From Calothrix sp. FI2-JRJ7 (GTDB taxonomy: Bacteria > Cyanobacteriota > Cyanobacteriia > Cyanobacteriales > Nostocaceae), in assembly GCA_019359675.1 (NCBI GenBank), contig JAHHGX010000064.1, forward strand, positions 124,001 through 188,000: a DNA stretch of 64,000 bases. Direction: 5' to 3'. Each line of letters starts with the position of its first letter. Position 1 is the stretch's first letter. Shown here piece by piece: positions 35,318 through 44,505 of the stretch. The position numbers and the translations under genes are program-made. The notes beneath the pieces are model-generated. The model saw nothing but the letters and a program-made list of their open reading frames with translations. It did not search any database and was not told the DNA's origin.

Positions 35318-36727
35318 ATGGCATCTAACAGTCAAGTTTTGACGAAACAACAAAATACAAGTTATGTAATTTTAATTGCAGTCGCCGCAGCACTAGGTGG
35401 TTTTTTATTTGGTTTTGATACTGCTGTGATTAATGGCGCCGTTTCAGCTTTAAGCAAAGCGTTCAATATTGATAGCTTTATGACGGGGTTTGCAGTATCT
35501 TCGGCGTTGTTAGCTTCGGCTGCTGGCGCCTGGATAGCTGGACCAATCGCTGACAGGCAAGGTCGTATCAAAACGATGGTGGCTGCTTCAATTTTGTTTA
35601 CATTGAGTGCAATTGGTTCGGGAGTACCTTTTGGAATTTGGGATTTTATATTTTGGCGCTCTGTAGGTGGAGTTGCTGTTGGAATGGCGAGTGTGATAGC
35701 TCCAGCGTATATTGCTGAAGTGGCGCCTGCTCATTTGCGAGGAAGATTAGGTTCGCTGCAACAGTTAGCGATAGTCGTAGGAATATTTATAGCACTGTTA
35801 TGTAATTACTTTATTGCATCCACAGCAGGTTCGGCAGAGGCGCCATTTTGGTTTGGGATGACAGCATGGCGATGGATGTTTTGGGCAGAAATTCCACCAG
35901 CAGTATTATATGGACTAGCTGCGTTAAAGATTCCAGAGTCACCAAGATATTTAATTGCTCAACAACGTTACGAGCAAGCAGGGGTAGTGCTGAAAAAAGT
36001 ACTTGGTGGTGATGTTGAAGCCAAGATTGATGAAATTCGCCAGACTGTGATGACAGAACGCAAACCCAAATTTTCTGACTTGTTGAGTCGCAGTGGTGGA
36101 TTACTGCCAATTGTTTGGGTTGGTATGGGATTATCGATTTTGCAACAGTTTGTCGGTATTAATGTGATTTTCTATTACAGCAGTGTACTTTGGCAGGCAG
36201 TAGGATTCTCGGAAAAGGATTCTTTACTGATTACCGTTATCACTGGTGTTGTAAATATTTTGACTACCTTGATTGCAATTGCATATGTAGATAAATTTGG
36301 TCGCAAACCTTTACTTGCGATTGGTTCTATTGGAATGACGGTGACTTTGGGTACTTTGACTGTCATTTTTGGTGGCGCCAGTGTAGATGCTGCTACTGGT
36401 ACTCCAAGTCTTTCGGGTACAGCGGGAATTATCGCTTTAATTGCAGCTAATTTATATGTAGTGTTCTTTGGTTTCTCCTGGGGTCCAATTGTTTGGGTAA
36501 TGTTAGGAGAAATGTTTAATAATAGAATTCGCGCTGCGGCGCTGTCTTTAGCTGCTGCGGTACAGTGGCTTGCTAATTTTCTTATATCTATTACGTTCCC
36601 TCCTCTGCTGAAGAACTTTGGCTTGGGTTCGGCGTATGGGTTGTATACTGTAGCTTCTGCGATTTCTATCTTTTTTGTGATTTTATTGATTAGAGAGACC
36701 AAGGGTAAGGAATTAGAAGATATGTAA
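35318..36727 (+). CDS. Sugar porter family MFS transporter
   Basis: A 469-residue, 12-helix major facilitator of the sugar porter group, probably a glucose or other hexose symporter. Signatures are GGFLFGFDTAVINGAVSAL, the helix 2-3 loop GPIADRQGRIK, RSVGGVAVGMASVIAPAYIA, EVAPAHLRGRLGSLQQL, the linker PESPRYLIAQQRYEQA, ILQQFVGINVIFYYSSVLWQ, the helix 8-9 loop DKFGRKPLL, WGPIVWVMLGEMFNNRIRAA and the C-terminal RETKGKELEDM. All lie in the expected order, so it should be functional. It is divergent from the secreted glucosidase, whose product it could import. Confidence 0.94.
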   Translation: MASNSQVLTKQQNTSYVILIAVAAALGGFLFGFDTAVINGAVSALSKAFNIDSFMTGFAVSSALLASAAGAWIAGPIADRQGRIKTMVAASILFTLSAIGSGVPFGIWDFIFWRSVGGVAVGMASVIAPAYIAEVAPAHLRGRLGSLQQLAIVVGIFIALLCNYFIASTAGSAEAPFWFGMTAWRWMFWAEIPPAVLYGLAALKIPESPRYLIAQQRYEQAGVVLKKVLGGDVEAKIDEIRQTVMTERKPKFSDLLSRSGGLLPIVWVGMGLSILQQFVGINVIFYYSSVLWQAVGFSEKDSLLITVITGVVNILTTLIAIAYVDKFGRKPLLAIGSIGMTVTLGTLTVIFGGASVDAATGTPSLSGTAGIIALIAANLYVVFFGFSWGPIVWVMLGEMFNNRIRAAALSLAAAVQWLANFLISITFPPLLKNFGLGSAYGLYTVASAISIFFVILLIRETKGKELEDM

Positions 36728-36737
36728 TTAATCTTGT

Positions 36738-36761
36738 GGGATGGGCATCCTTGCCCGTCCC
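36738..36761. terminator. Hairpin between convergent genes
   Basis: GGGATGGGCA / TGCCCGTCCC with a 4-base loop, 10 bp after the sugar porter stop and 7 bp from the acyl-CoA dehydrogenase stop. Probable two-way terminator. Confidence 0.65.
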
Positions 36762-36768
36762 TTTCTAC

Positions 36769-37962
36769 CTACATAGACATAACAAGACCAAGACGCAATA
36801 TTTCGCGTGTAAAATCACACGAGTACCCAATCATTGCATCATTAAGAAACTTACCTGCTTTTGATTGTGTAGTAGTTCCATACCCACCAAGAATTTCAAG
36901 TGCTAATTGCGCGTTTTTAATTGCAACATCTACAGCAAAAGTCTTACAAGAAGGCGCCTTTACTGTTGCGGCAAGAAAAGGATTCGTGTCTGCACAGCAA
37001 GCTGCATCCCATACCATTAATCTTGCAGCTTGGGTGTTCACCATCATATCAGCTAATTTCAAAGCAACAGCTTGATGTTCAATAATAGGACGACCCCAGC
37101 TTACTCGTTTCTTAGCATAATCAACAGCGTACTCATATGCAGCGCGCGCTAAACCTACATAAGAAGCAGCAAGTCCAATAGCTACTTCTGGAAGCAACAT
37201 TAATAATTCTGCCGCTTGTCCCTCTTGTCCAATTCGGTTTTTTTCGTGAACTCGCACATTATCAAGATGAATAGCTGCATGATGCGAAGGTTCCCAGCCA
37301 ATAAGCGATGTACGTTCACCAAATTTCAAACCGGGTGTATCAGCTTCGACGTAGAATAACGAAAGACTATCACGCATTGGTTTATCTTCGTCTGTACGCG
37401 CAATGATAAAATATCCATCGGCAATACCACCGTTTGTAACTAATAATGACTTTTCACCCTTGAGAATATATGTATCGCCTTCCCTTTGCGCGAATGTTTT
37501 CATACCAATTTTGGCATCTGGCATAGGGCAAAACATATCTGACGTTGCCACATTTGGCTCACTCTCTGCGGCACTAAACAAAAAAGGCTCAGAGTTACTG
37601 ACTTTGGATAATATACGCTCTTTTTGTTCGCTCGTTCCAGCCCTAGTGATAAAAAGCGCCATTGCAGCAGTAAGATTAAAGTAACTGCTAGCAACACTCA
37701 CATCAACGGCGCCGAGTTCTTCTAAAACCAATACCAAGTCTACACACTTTTTACCTTTACCACCGTACTCAGCAGGAAGTAATAACTGAGTAAATCCTAA
37801 ATCAACTCCTTTAGAAAAGAAATTTTTACACAAATCCCAAGGTTCGACATGAGAATCGCTTGAATCAATCTTTTCAACAATTGGCTGAACCTCATTCAAA
37901 GCGAAGTCATGCGCTGTTTGCTTCAACAACTGCTGTTCTGGTGTTAGGCTTAAATCAATCAT
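36769..37962 (-). CDS. Acyl-CoA dehydrogenase family flavoprotein
   Basis: A 397-residue FAD enzyme with the three-domain ACAD layout: N-terminal helices (LTPEQQLLKQTAHDFALNEV), a middle beta domain (FLFSAAESEPN, YILKGEKSLLVTNGGIADGY) and C-terminal helices (GRPIIEHQAVALKLADMMV, ALEILGGYGTTT). At the place of the usual catalytic Glu (motif IYEGT) the sequence reads YSCDFTREI, so an Asp or another residue must act as base. Cyanobacteria generally lack full beta-oxidation and no other pathway gene is nearby, so the substrate is open. It is monocistronic. Confidence 0.88.
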   Translation of the reverse strand: MIDLSLTPEQQLLKQTAHDFALNEVQPIVEKIDSSDSHVEPWDLCKNFFSKGVDLGFTQLLLPAEYGGKGKKCVDLVLVLEELGAVDVSVASSYFNLTAAMALFITRAGTSEQKERILSKVSNSEPFLFSAAESEPNVATSDMFCPMPDAKIGMKTFAQREGDTYILKGEKSLLVTNGGIADGYFIIARTDEDKPMRDSLSLFYVEADTPGLKFGERTSLIGWEPSHHAAIHLDNVRVHEKNRIGQEGQAAELLMLLPEVAIGLAASYVGLARAAYEYAVDYAKKRVSWGRPIIEHQAVALKLADMMVNTQAARLMVWDAACCADTNPFLAATVKAPSCKTFAVDVAIKNAQLALEILGGYGTTTQSKAGKFLNDAMIGYSCDFTREILRLGLVMSM

Positions 37963-38420
37963 TTACTTATTGCCGCGCTTAGTGCATTTAATACAAAATA
38001 TATCCCTTATCCAGTTATTATCCTGCCTTGTGCAAGTATAAAATTTACTATTATTTCTCTAAATTTGTCATTTTAATTGCTCTTTACAAATTACTCAAAC
38101 CTCTATTATAACTAGAGTTGATTCGTAATTATACTCTCAGTACACAGTTTGAATTCGATAAAAATATATCAAACTTACACATAAAATAATCAATAAAGAT
38201 TAATTGTAGGGTAAATATTTTTACCACAAAGACACGTAGAGACGCGATTATTCCCTGCGGGACACTACGTGAACGCGTCTGTACAGAGAGATTTAAGATT
38301 GGCGCCAGTACCCCAGAATAATTGGCATAGAATACTAACACTCTATGTCATAAGTTTTGGAAGGTTGTAGGGTGGGCACTGCCCACCATACTATTGGCGC
38401 CAACCTGCTAATGTAAGCCT
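37963..38420. other. Intergenic region with dispersed hairpins
   Basis: Roughly 450 bp without a gene. It holds a GTAGAGACGCG / CGCGTCT hairpin (38236-38284) and GGTGGGCACTGCCCACC (38371-38387). The latter palindrome is identical to one behind hlyD at 46413. Confidence 0.45.
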
Positions 38421-38449
38421 AAAAAAAAGGAAGGATTTTTAGCCCTTCC
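38421..38449 (-). terminator. Rho-independent terminator, minus strand
   Basis: On the minus strand GGAAGG (38449-38444) pairs with CCTTCC (38434-38429), followed by eight T (complement of 38428-38421). It would end transcription of the short frame at 38480-38704. Confidence 0.55.
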
Positions 38450-38479
38450 CTTAATTCGTTTATAAATCAGCTATTAGTT

Positions 38480-38704
38480 CTAACGCTTCGGTGAGTAGTT
38501 GCCTAGCTTGGTATATCTTCCATAAAGCCTCAGTACATAATTTCTCTTCAGCTTTAGTCCTTTTTCATCAAATAAGTGTCCTAAGTCATCATATCTAGGA
38601 CGTAGCTCTATCAAGCGCGCGAGTATTGCTAGCTGTATAGCATTGGGGTTGTGGTCGTTGTCTACAAACTTAAGAGTTTCAAGTAGACAGTTAAAAAAAA
38701 CCAC
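38480..38704 (-). CDS. Possible 74-residue protein or gene remnant
   Basis: The frame reads like protein (AIQLAILARLIELRPRYDDL, GLKLKRNYVLRLYGRYTKLG) and is followed by an intrinsic terminator. But its only start (a GTG) lies inside the terminator of the upstream CAP gene and has no ribosome site. It is more likely the tail of a lost gene. No family is recognised. Confidence 0.3.
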   Translation of the reverse strand: MVFFNCLLETLKFVDNDHNPNAIQLAILARLIELRPRYDDLGHLFDEKGLKLKRNYVLRLYGRYTKLGNYSPKR

Positions 38705-38723
38705 AGATTTAGTTTATCTGTGG
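38693..38723 (-). terminator. Rho-independent terminator of the CAP-domain gene
   Basis: Stem ATCTGTGG / CCACAGAT (complement 38723-38716 and 38708-38701) followed on the minus strand by eight T (38700-38693). Confidence 0.75.
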
Positions 38724-38800
38724 TCTTTAGCCGTTTATTGGGAAAAACTGTGCTTGAACTTCTTCACATTGAACCAGGGGGAGGTGTGGATACTTCAGAA

Positions 38801-40072
38801 TTAGATGATACAGTTGTTGGCACTTAAGCGAGAGGCATCACCATTGTCCAAGACAAGAAGTTTCTCGAACCCGCTCTTATTTCTCTTACCATCTGCGTCT
38901 AGGCGCAAAACTGTATCAGCACCAACTTGGTCTGGTTGCAGATAATCAGAGAATTTATTGGAACTGCGACCAGACGAGCCAGTTACAATGTCACGCAAGT
39001 CGAGCGTATTTTCATTGGCGTTCGCGCGTCCGGGACTAGCAAATAATTTATCTTGTCCAAAGCTGTCAAGCGGTTGAGCATTACCTTTACCACCAGTCAG
39101 AATATCATCCTCTATCGCTACCGTAGTGTCTTTAACAACTCCTTTCACAGCGTTAGCACTAGGTTGTGGGATGTTGCTTGCAGGATTGCGGTCGTCACTA
39201 CCAAACTTTTGCACCCAATAGTTGTTTTCAAATCCTACACCAAGTTGTGTAAAGGAAGGATTGAGAATATTAGCACGGTGTCCGGGACTGTTCATCCATC
39301 CTTGCACCACCTGTTGTGGTGTTTTTTGACCAGCAGCAATATTCTCTCCCATCGTTTGCGCTTCAAAACCAGCAGCTTTAGCTCTGTCCCACGGTTGAGA
39401 GCCATCGGGACCAGTATGGCTAAAGTAACGGTTTTGAGACATCAGTTCTGCGTATTTGTCGGCAGCGTAGTTCAGTTCTGCATTCGCTTTCAATGGTGGT
39501 AAACCAGACTTAGCTCGTTCTTGGTTTGTTAATTCTAGAACTTGTTGTTCAAAGGCGCCATTATTAGCTCCTGAATTCGTGGGAGTGGTGTTACCAGTAG
39601 GTGCAGATTGTGTTGGTTGTGGTGTAGGTTGTTCAGGTTGAGACTCCGAATTAGATGTGGCGCCTGATATATTACTTGCAGGGTTACGGTCGTCACTGCC
39701 AAAGTTTTGCACCCAATAGTTGTTATCAAATCCCACACCGAGTTGTGTAAAAGAAGGACGAAGAATATTCGTGCGGTGTCCGGGGCTGTTCATCCATGCT
39801 TGCACTACCTCTTGTGGTGTTTTTTGACCAGCAGCGATGTTCTCTCCCATCGTTTGCGCTTCAAACCCGACAGCTTTAGCCCTATCCCACGGTTGAGAGC
39901 CATCGGGACCAGTATGACTAAAGTAGCGGTTTTGAGACATCAGTTCTGCATATTTGTCGGCAGCATAGTTCAGTTCTGCATTCGCTGCTAATGGCGGTAA
40001 ACCAGACTTAGCTCGTTCTTGGTTCGTCAATTCCAGAACTTGTTGTTCAAAGGTTGCATTATCCGATGCCAT
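38801..40072 (-). CDS. Double CAP/SCP-domain protein, likely type I secretion substrate
   Basis: A 423-residue protein with two nearly identical CAP domains (about 8-135 and 173-300). Each contains ELTNQERAKSGLPPL, SQNRYFSHTGPDGSQPWDRA, MGENIAAGQKTP and MNSPGHR, separated by a Gln/Pro/Thr linker. The last 110 residues resemble the C-terminal region of RTX-type secreted proteins: DDILTGGKGNAQPLDSFGQD, TLDLRDIVTGSSG, NKFSDYLQPDQVGADTVLRL. No N-terminal signal peptide is present, which fits C-terminal-signal export. It is divergent from the ppiC-ABC-hlyD operon, so it is the obvious candidate cargo. AGGA lies 8-9 bases before the ATG. Confidence 0.85.
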   Translation of the reverse strand: MASDNATFEQQVLELTNQERAKSGLPPLAANAELNYAADKYAELMSQNRYFSHTGPDGSQPWDRAKAVGFEAQTMGENIAAGQKTPQEVVQAWMNSPGHRTNILRPSFTQLGVGFDNNYWVQNFGSDDRNPASNISGATSNSESQPEQPTPQPTQSAPTGNTTPTNSGANNGAFEQQVLELTNQERAKSGLPPLKANAELNYAADKYAELMSQNRYFSHTGPDGSQPWDRAKAAGFEAQTMGENIAAGQKTPQQVVQGWMNSPGHRANILNPSFTQLGVGFENNYWVQKFGSDDRNPASNIPQPSANAVKGVVKDTTVAIEDDILTGGKGNAQPLDSFGQDKLFASPGRANANENTLDLRDIVTGSSGRSSNKFSDYLQPDQVGADTVLRLDADGKRNKSGFEKLLVLDNGDASRLSANNCII

Positions 40073-40800
40073 AAATATGTCCTCGTAAATATTTACTCAG
40101 ATGAACGAGTGCAGGGAACACACTTCCACTGCAACTTTTGGTACAAGAAAGCCAATCTGGACAAGGCGTGCTTTTGGTCGTGAAACTTGACTGTAAATGC
40201 TGTACTTGGAATGGGAAAGTCTGGTATCGGCGCTTCTGCGCTACATAATTGAGAGGATGTCCTGATAATCAGCCTACATATGCATGAATTTGAATCAAGA
40301 ACTTGTAGCTTAAAAGGTACAAGAGGTACGTGCTTGAACCAGCGGCTTATCCTTACGATAAAAGATACAGTAGCTTTAGTAACACCTACCTTGTGTAGGT
40401 TAATAAACCGTCACAAGGTAGTCAAAATATAATTTATACATAATTTTTTAAATTTTATTTGCAAACTAAATACTTATTAAACGCAAATTATATAGAATAT
40501 ATAAGGATTGTTGCTAAATACTATCTGTATAGTACAATTAAAAAATCTTAATTTATTAGTATATTTTTTGACTATAAAATGTAATATTTTTACGGTTAAA
40601 GGAAGCAAATTTTTTTTGAAAATGTGTTTTGTTGCAGTATATAATGTAAAGTTTTAGCTACGTCTACAAAACGTTAAGCAAAAAAATTTACAAAGACTTA
40701 TTAGAAAGATTCCGGATACCGTAAAAAAAACTCGAACTATTAAGAGAATAGGGGCTAAAATGCCCGAACCCTAAAATGACGAACGTGCTAGTCAGGACTT
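40073..40800. promoter_or_regulatory. Divergent intergenic region of the secretion locus
   Basis: About 730 bp between the CAP gene and the secretion operon, with no protein-like frame. It contains a perfect CTACCTTGTG (40386-40395) / CACAAGGTAG (40412-40421) inverted repeat and then a very AT-rich 330-bp stretch before the operon. Promoters for both directions must lie here. Confidence 0.45.
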
Positions 40801-41553
40801 ATGAAGACACCAACCTTACAAATGGGTAACGAAATGCTTCAGGCAGAAGAATTGCTGTCTTTGTTGCATCGTTACCAGTTGTTACCCCAGGTATTACGTG
40901 CCAAAGTGATAGACGAAGCGCTCGCAGGTTTTTCTTGCACCGCTACAGAAAAGAAAGCAGCAATTACTAAGTTTTCTCAAGACTATCAACTCACATCTAT
41001 TGAGGAACAACAGGCATGGTTGCTTTCTCATCACTTGACTGAGACAATGATGCAGGAGTTAGCAATACGTCCGGTACTGATTCAGAAATTTCAGCGAGCA
41101 ATGTGGGGCAACAAACTAGAGGCTTATTTTCTGCAACGTAAAGCAGACCTAGACCAGGTTGTGTATTCTTTAATTCGCACTCCAGACGAAGGTTTAGCCC
41201 AGGAGCTATATTTTCGGATTGTAGAAGGAGAACAATCTTTTGCTACTTTGGCACAGCAGTATTCCCAAGGTGCAGAAGCGACTACTGGAGGAGTTTTGGG
41301 TCCAGTTCCCTTGTCTCAACCTCATCCAGCAATTCAGAAAATTCTTTCTGTCAGTCAACCGAATCAAATTTGGGAACCGCGCTTAATTAGCCAGTGGTTT
41401 GTGATTATTCGCTTAGAAAAATTACTACCCGCACAATTAGATGAAGCGATGCAGCAGTATTTACTAGACGAGCTATTTGAAACCTGGATACAACAAGAAA
41501 TTCAAACGCGCTTAAAATCTGCTAGCTGTTGCTTGGAGTATCTCGTGGCATGA
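40801..41553 (+). CDS. PpiC-type (parvulin) peptidyl-prolyl isomerase
   Basis: A 250-residue protein with a helical N-terminal half (SurA-like) and a C-terminal parvulin domain: LYFRIVEGEQSFATLAQQYS, GGVLGPVPLSQPHPAIQKIL, ISQWFVIIRLEKLLPAQLDE. No signal peptide is seen, so it probably works in the cytoplasm, perhaps keeping the exported cargo unfolded. Its stop overlaps the ABC gene start (ATGA), so the two are translationally coupled. Confidence 0.87.
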   Translation: MKTPTLQMGNEMLQAEELLSLLHRYQLLPQVLRAKVIDEALAGFSCTATEKKAAITKFSQDYQLTSIEEQQAWLLSHHLTETMMQELAIRPVLIQKFQRAMWGNKLEAYFLQRKADLDQVVYSLIRTPDEGLAQELYFRIVEGEQSFATLAQQYSQGAEATTGGVLGPVPLSQPHPAIQKILSVSQPNQIWEPRLISQWFVIIRLEKLLPAQLDEAMQQYLLDELFETWIQQEIQTRLKSASCCLEYLVA

Positions 41554-44489
41554 AGCCAGTTATCACGCAAAACGAAATTATCGCATTCTTAGCCGACACT
41601 CCCCCGTTTTCCAAACTTCCAACTGCTTGTTTAGAAAAAGTTGCCCTTAACTGTAAACTTTTGCAATATCGCACTGGGCAGTGGATGTTAGTTAGGGAAA
41701 GAATGCCAGCACAAGTAATGGTAATCTATCAAGGAAGTGCGAGGGTGTTAGGCTATGACCAACAACTAGAGTCACAAGTCAGTCTGACTGTAGTCGAAAA
41801 AGGCGAGTTCCTCGGTTGGTTAAGCTTAGTTCGTGGTATTAGTTGTGAAACTGTTATTGCCTCAAGTGAAGTCATTGCGCTCGCTCTAGAAGCTGCTGAA
41901 TTTTGGCAGATGATGGGCAAATTTCCAGAGTTTGCTCAATTGCTAGCACGTCCCCATATTGCAGAAGTGTTTGAACTTTTGAGTTTGGATTTCCAACGTC
42001 AAGCTTCGGGCGCCACGGATTTAAAAGAATTAACACGCTTTCTTTGGCAGCAGACTATTGTGGTGAATTTACCTGCCGGACAAATAAATTCTCAGCTAAA
42101 TTCTCAGCAGTTGGACGCGCGCCGTTTGTGGTTAATTAGTGCTGGCAGTGTCGATTTACTCACTGTTGGCAGTCGCTTATCGTTAGATTCTGCTCACAAT
42201 ATTGAAACTCCCGTTCGTTTGCTGGGTATTCCTTGCGGTATTGCCAAGAATTTGAAAGATGAAAATTGCTCGTCGGCGCCTATAGTAGAAATTACTCCGG
42301 CGCCAGAATATCCACTCCTCCCAACTGTTGACAGTCAAAAACCAGCCCAAACTATATTTGTATCGGGAAAGGGCACAATTGAAGCTCCGTTAGCCTGTTT
42401 CCAAATGTTGCATCGCATCTTGGGGGGTGATTTTCGCCGCAATTTAATCCGCAAAGTGTTGACAAATCAATTGAAATCTAACTCACAGATTTCCTTACAA
42501 GTAGCGGGAGCAGTGGTGGAAATGATGGGTTTGCAAGCCCAATTAGTCAAAGTTCCAGCCCATGTCATCAACCGTATAAATGCACCAGCGCTAATTTATT
42601 GGGAGAAAAGTTTAGCCCTGCTGTATAAAATTACAGATAGCTCGATTGTAGTTGTAGTTCCAGAAACCGGAATTTCTGAATATTCAGATCGCCAGTTTGC
42701 CCAAATTTGGGGACAGGTAGGACAGGTATTGATGGTGGAACGAGGAGAAGAGCGTCCAGAAAAATTTAGTCTGGGCTGGTTTCTACCTGCTATCTCTAAA
42801 TACCGTTTGGCATTGGTAGAAGTTTTCGTGGCTTCCTTTTTTGTCCAAATATTTGGGCTAGCCAATCCGATTATCACCCAAATCATCATCGATACCGTCT
42901 TAATCCAAAAAAGCTTGGATACTTTGGATATCCTAGGGATTTTCTTACTCGTAATTGGCGTATTTGAAGCCATTTTGACGAGTTTACGTACCTATTTGTT
43001 TGCTGACACTACTAACCGAATTGATATTCGTTTAGGGACGGAAGTAATTGAGCATCTTTTGCGACTGCCCTTAAATTATTTTGAGCGTCGTCGTGTCGGA
43101 GAATTAGCAGGACGAATTAATGAACTAGAAAATATTCGACAATTTCTGACAGGTACAGCCCTAACAGTAGTGCTAGATGCCGTATTTTCTGTAATTTATA
43201 TCGGGGTCATGCTGTTTTATAGCTGGGTGCTGACATTGGTTGCTCTTGCTACTGTACCCTTATTTGCAGTTCTGACAAGTTTTGTCGTACCCCTTGTCCA
43301 ACGACAATTACGCAAAAAAGCCGAACGCTACGCCGACACCCAATCTTATCTTGTAGAGGTACTTACTGGCATTCAAACCGTTAAGGCACAAAATATCGAG
43401 TTAAAATCTCGCTGGCAATGGCGCGACCGCTATACCCGTTATATCAGCGCCGGCTTTAAAAATGTATTGACTGCCAGCACTGCCAACTCTATCAGCAGCT
43501 TTTTAAATCAATTCTCTAGCTTTGTACTACTTTGGGTAGGAGCGCATTTAGTCATCTCTAATCAACTTAGTATTGGACAACTGATTGCCTTTCGTATCAT
43601 TGCTGGTTATGTTACCAGTCCCTTACTGCGTTTGATGCAATTGTCACAAAACTTCCAAGAAGTGGCATTGTCCATCGAACGTTTGAGTGACATCTTAAAT
43701 TCGGCGCCTGAAGTTCAACGAAGTGATCGCTACAATATTCCACTGCCGCAAATTCAAGGAGCAGTGAAATACACCAATGTTTCCTTTGGTTTTAACCCCG
43801 ACGATACCTTACAACTGCTTAATATCAATCTAGATATTCCTGCTGGCGCCTTTGTCGGTATCGTGGGACAAAGTGGTTCTGGTAAAAGTACGTTAACAAA
43901 ATTATTACCTAGGCTCTACGAACCTTTATCAGGGCAAATCCAAATAGATGGCTATGACATCAGGAAAGTAGAGTTAAATTCTCTACGGCGCCAAATTGGG
44001 GTAGTGCTACAAGATACCCTCCTCTTTGAGGGAACAATTCAAGATAATATTGCCCTAATTTGCCCAGAAGCCTCTACAGAAGAAATTATTGCTGCTGCCA
44101 AAGCTGCTGCTGCTCATGATTTTATTATGGCACTACCTAACGGTTACAACTCTGTTGTCGGTGAACGCGGTTCTGCACTTTCCGGTGGACAACGACAACG
44201 CATCGCAATCGCGCGTACAGTGTTACAAAATCCTCAATTATTAATTCTCGATGAAGCTACAAGTGCTTTAGATTACCAGTTTGAGCAAGAAGTATGCCGT
44301 AATCTCAGGGAAGTTTTTCACAAAAAAACTGTCTTTTTTATTACCCATCGCCTTAATACTGTTAAAAATGCTGACATCATCATCATTATGGATCGGGGTG
44401 CGATAGCTGAAATCGGAACTCACAAAGAACTTATGGCAATGAAAGGACGTTATTACTGTCTTTATCAACAGCAGGAGTCACAGTCTTGA
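41550..44489 (+). CDS. Type I secretion ABC exporter with cNMP-binding-like and C39-like domains
   Basis: A 979-residue fused permease-ATPase. The N-terminal 150 residues look like a cyclic-nucleotide-binding fold (RTGQWMLVRERMPAQVMVIY, VVEKGEFLGWLSLV). A second degenerate sensor segment follows, then a C39-like domain (CFQMLHRILGGDFRRN) without a convincing catalytic Cys/His pair. Then come six membrane helices (about 420-690) and an ATPase with GIVGQSGSGKSTL, ALSGGQRQRIAIAR and LLILDEATSALD. The start is the ATG at 41550, overlapping the ppiC stop; a TTG seven codons upstream is less likely. The inactive C39-like domain fits export of cargo with an uncleaved C-terminal signal. Confidence 0.9.
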   Translation: MKPVITQNEIIAFLADTPPFSKLPTACLEKVALNCKLLQYRTGQWMLVRERMPAQVMVIYQGSARVLGYDQQLESQVSLTVVEKGEFLGWLSLVRGISCETVIASSEVIALALEAAEFWQMMGKFPEFAQLLARPHIAEVFELLSLDFQRQASGATDLKELTRFLWQQTIVVNLPAGQINSQLNSQQLDARRLWLISAGSVDLLTVGSRLSLDSAHNIETPVRLLGIPCGIAKNLKDENCSSAPIVEITPAPEYPLLPTVDSQKPAQTIFVSGKGTIEAPLACFQMLHRILGGDFRRNLIRKVLTNQLKSNSQISLQVAGAVVEMMGLQAQLVKVPAHVINRINAPALIYWEKSLALLYKITDSSIVVVVPETGISEYSDRQFAQIWGQVGQVLMVERGEERPEKFSLGWFLPAISKYRLALVEVFVASFFVQIFGLANPIITQIIIDTVLIQKSLDTLDILGIFLLVIGVFEAILTSLRTYLFADTTNRIDIRLGTEVIEHLLRLPLNYFERRRVGELAGRINELENIRQFLTGTALTVVLDAVFSVIYIGVMLFYSWVLTLVALATVPLFAVLTSFVVPLVQRQLRKKAERYADTQSYLVEVLTGIQTVKAQNIELKSRWQWRDRYTRYISAGFKNVLTASTANSISSFLNQFSSFVLLWVGAHLVISNQLSIGQLIAFRIIAGYVTSPLLRLMQLSQNFQEVALSIERLSDILNSAPEVQRSDRYNIPLPQIQGAVKYTNVSFGFNPDDTLQLLNINLDIPAGAFVGIVGQSGSGKSTLTKLLPRLYEPLSGQIQIDGYDIRKVELNSLRRQIGVVLQDTLLFEGTIQDNIALICPEASTEEIIAAAKAAAAHDFIMALPNGYNSVVGERGSALSGGQRQRIAIARTVLQNPQLLILDEATSALDYQFEQEVCRNLREVFHKKTVFFITHRLNTVKNADIIIIMDRGAIAEIGTHKELMAMKGRYYCLYQQQESQS

Positions 44490-44505
44490 TACGGGAAATG
44501 AAATT

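Noticed and set aside
38129-38341. A 70-codon minus-strand frame
   Set aside because: It covers dispersed hairpin DNA and has hydrophobic low-complexity junk without a start signal.
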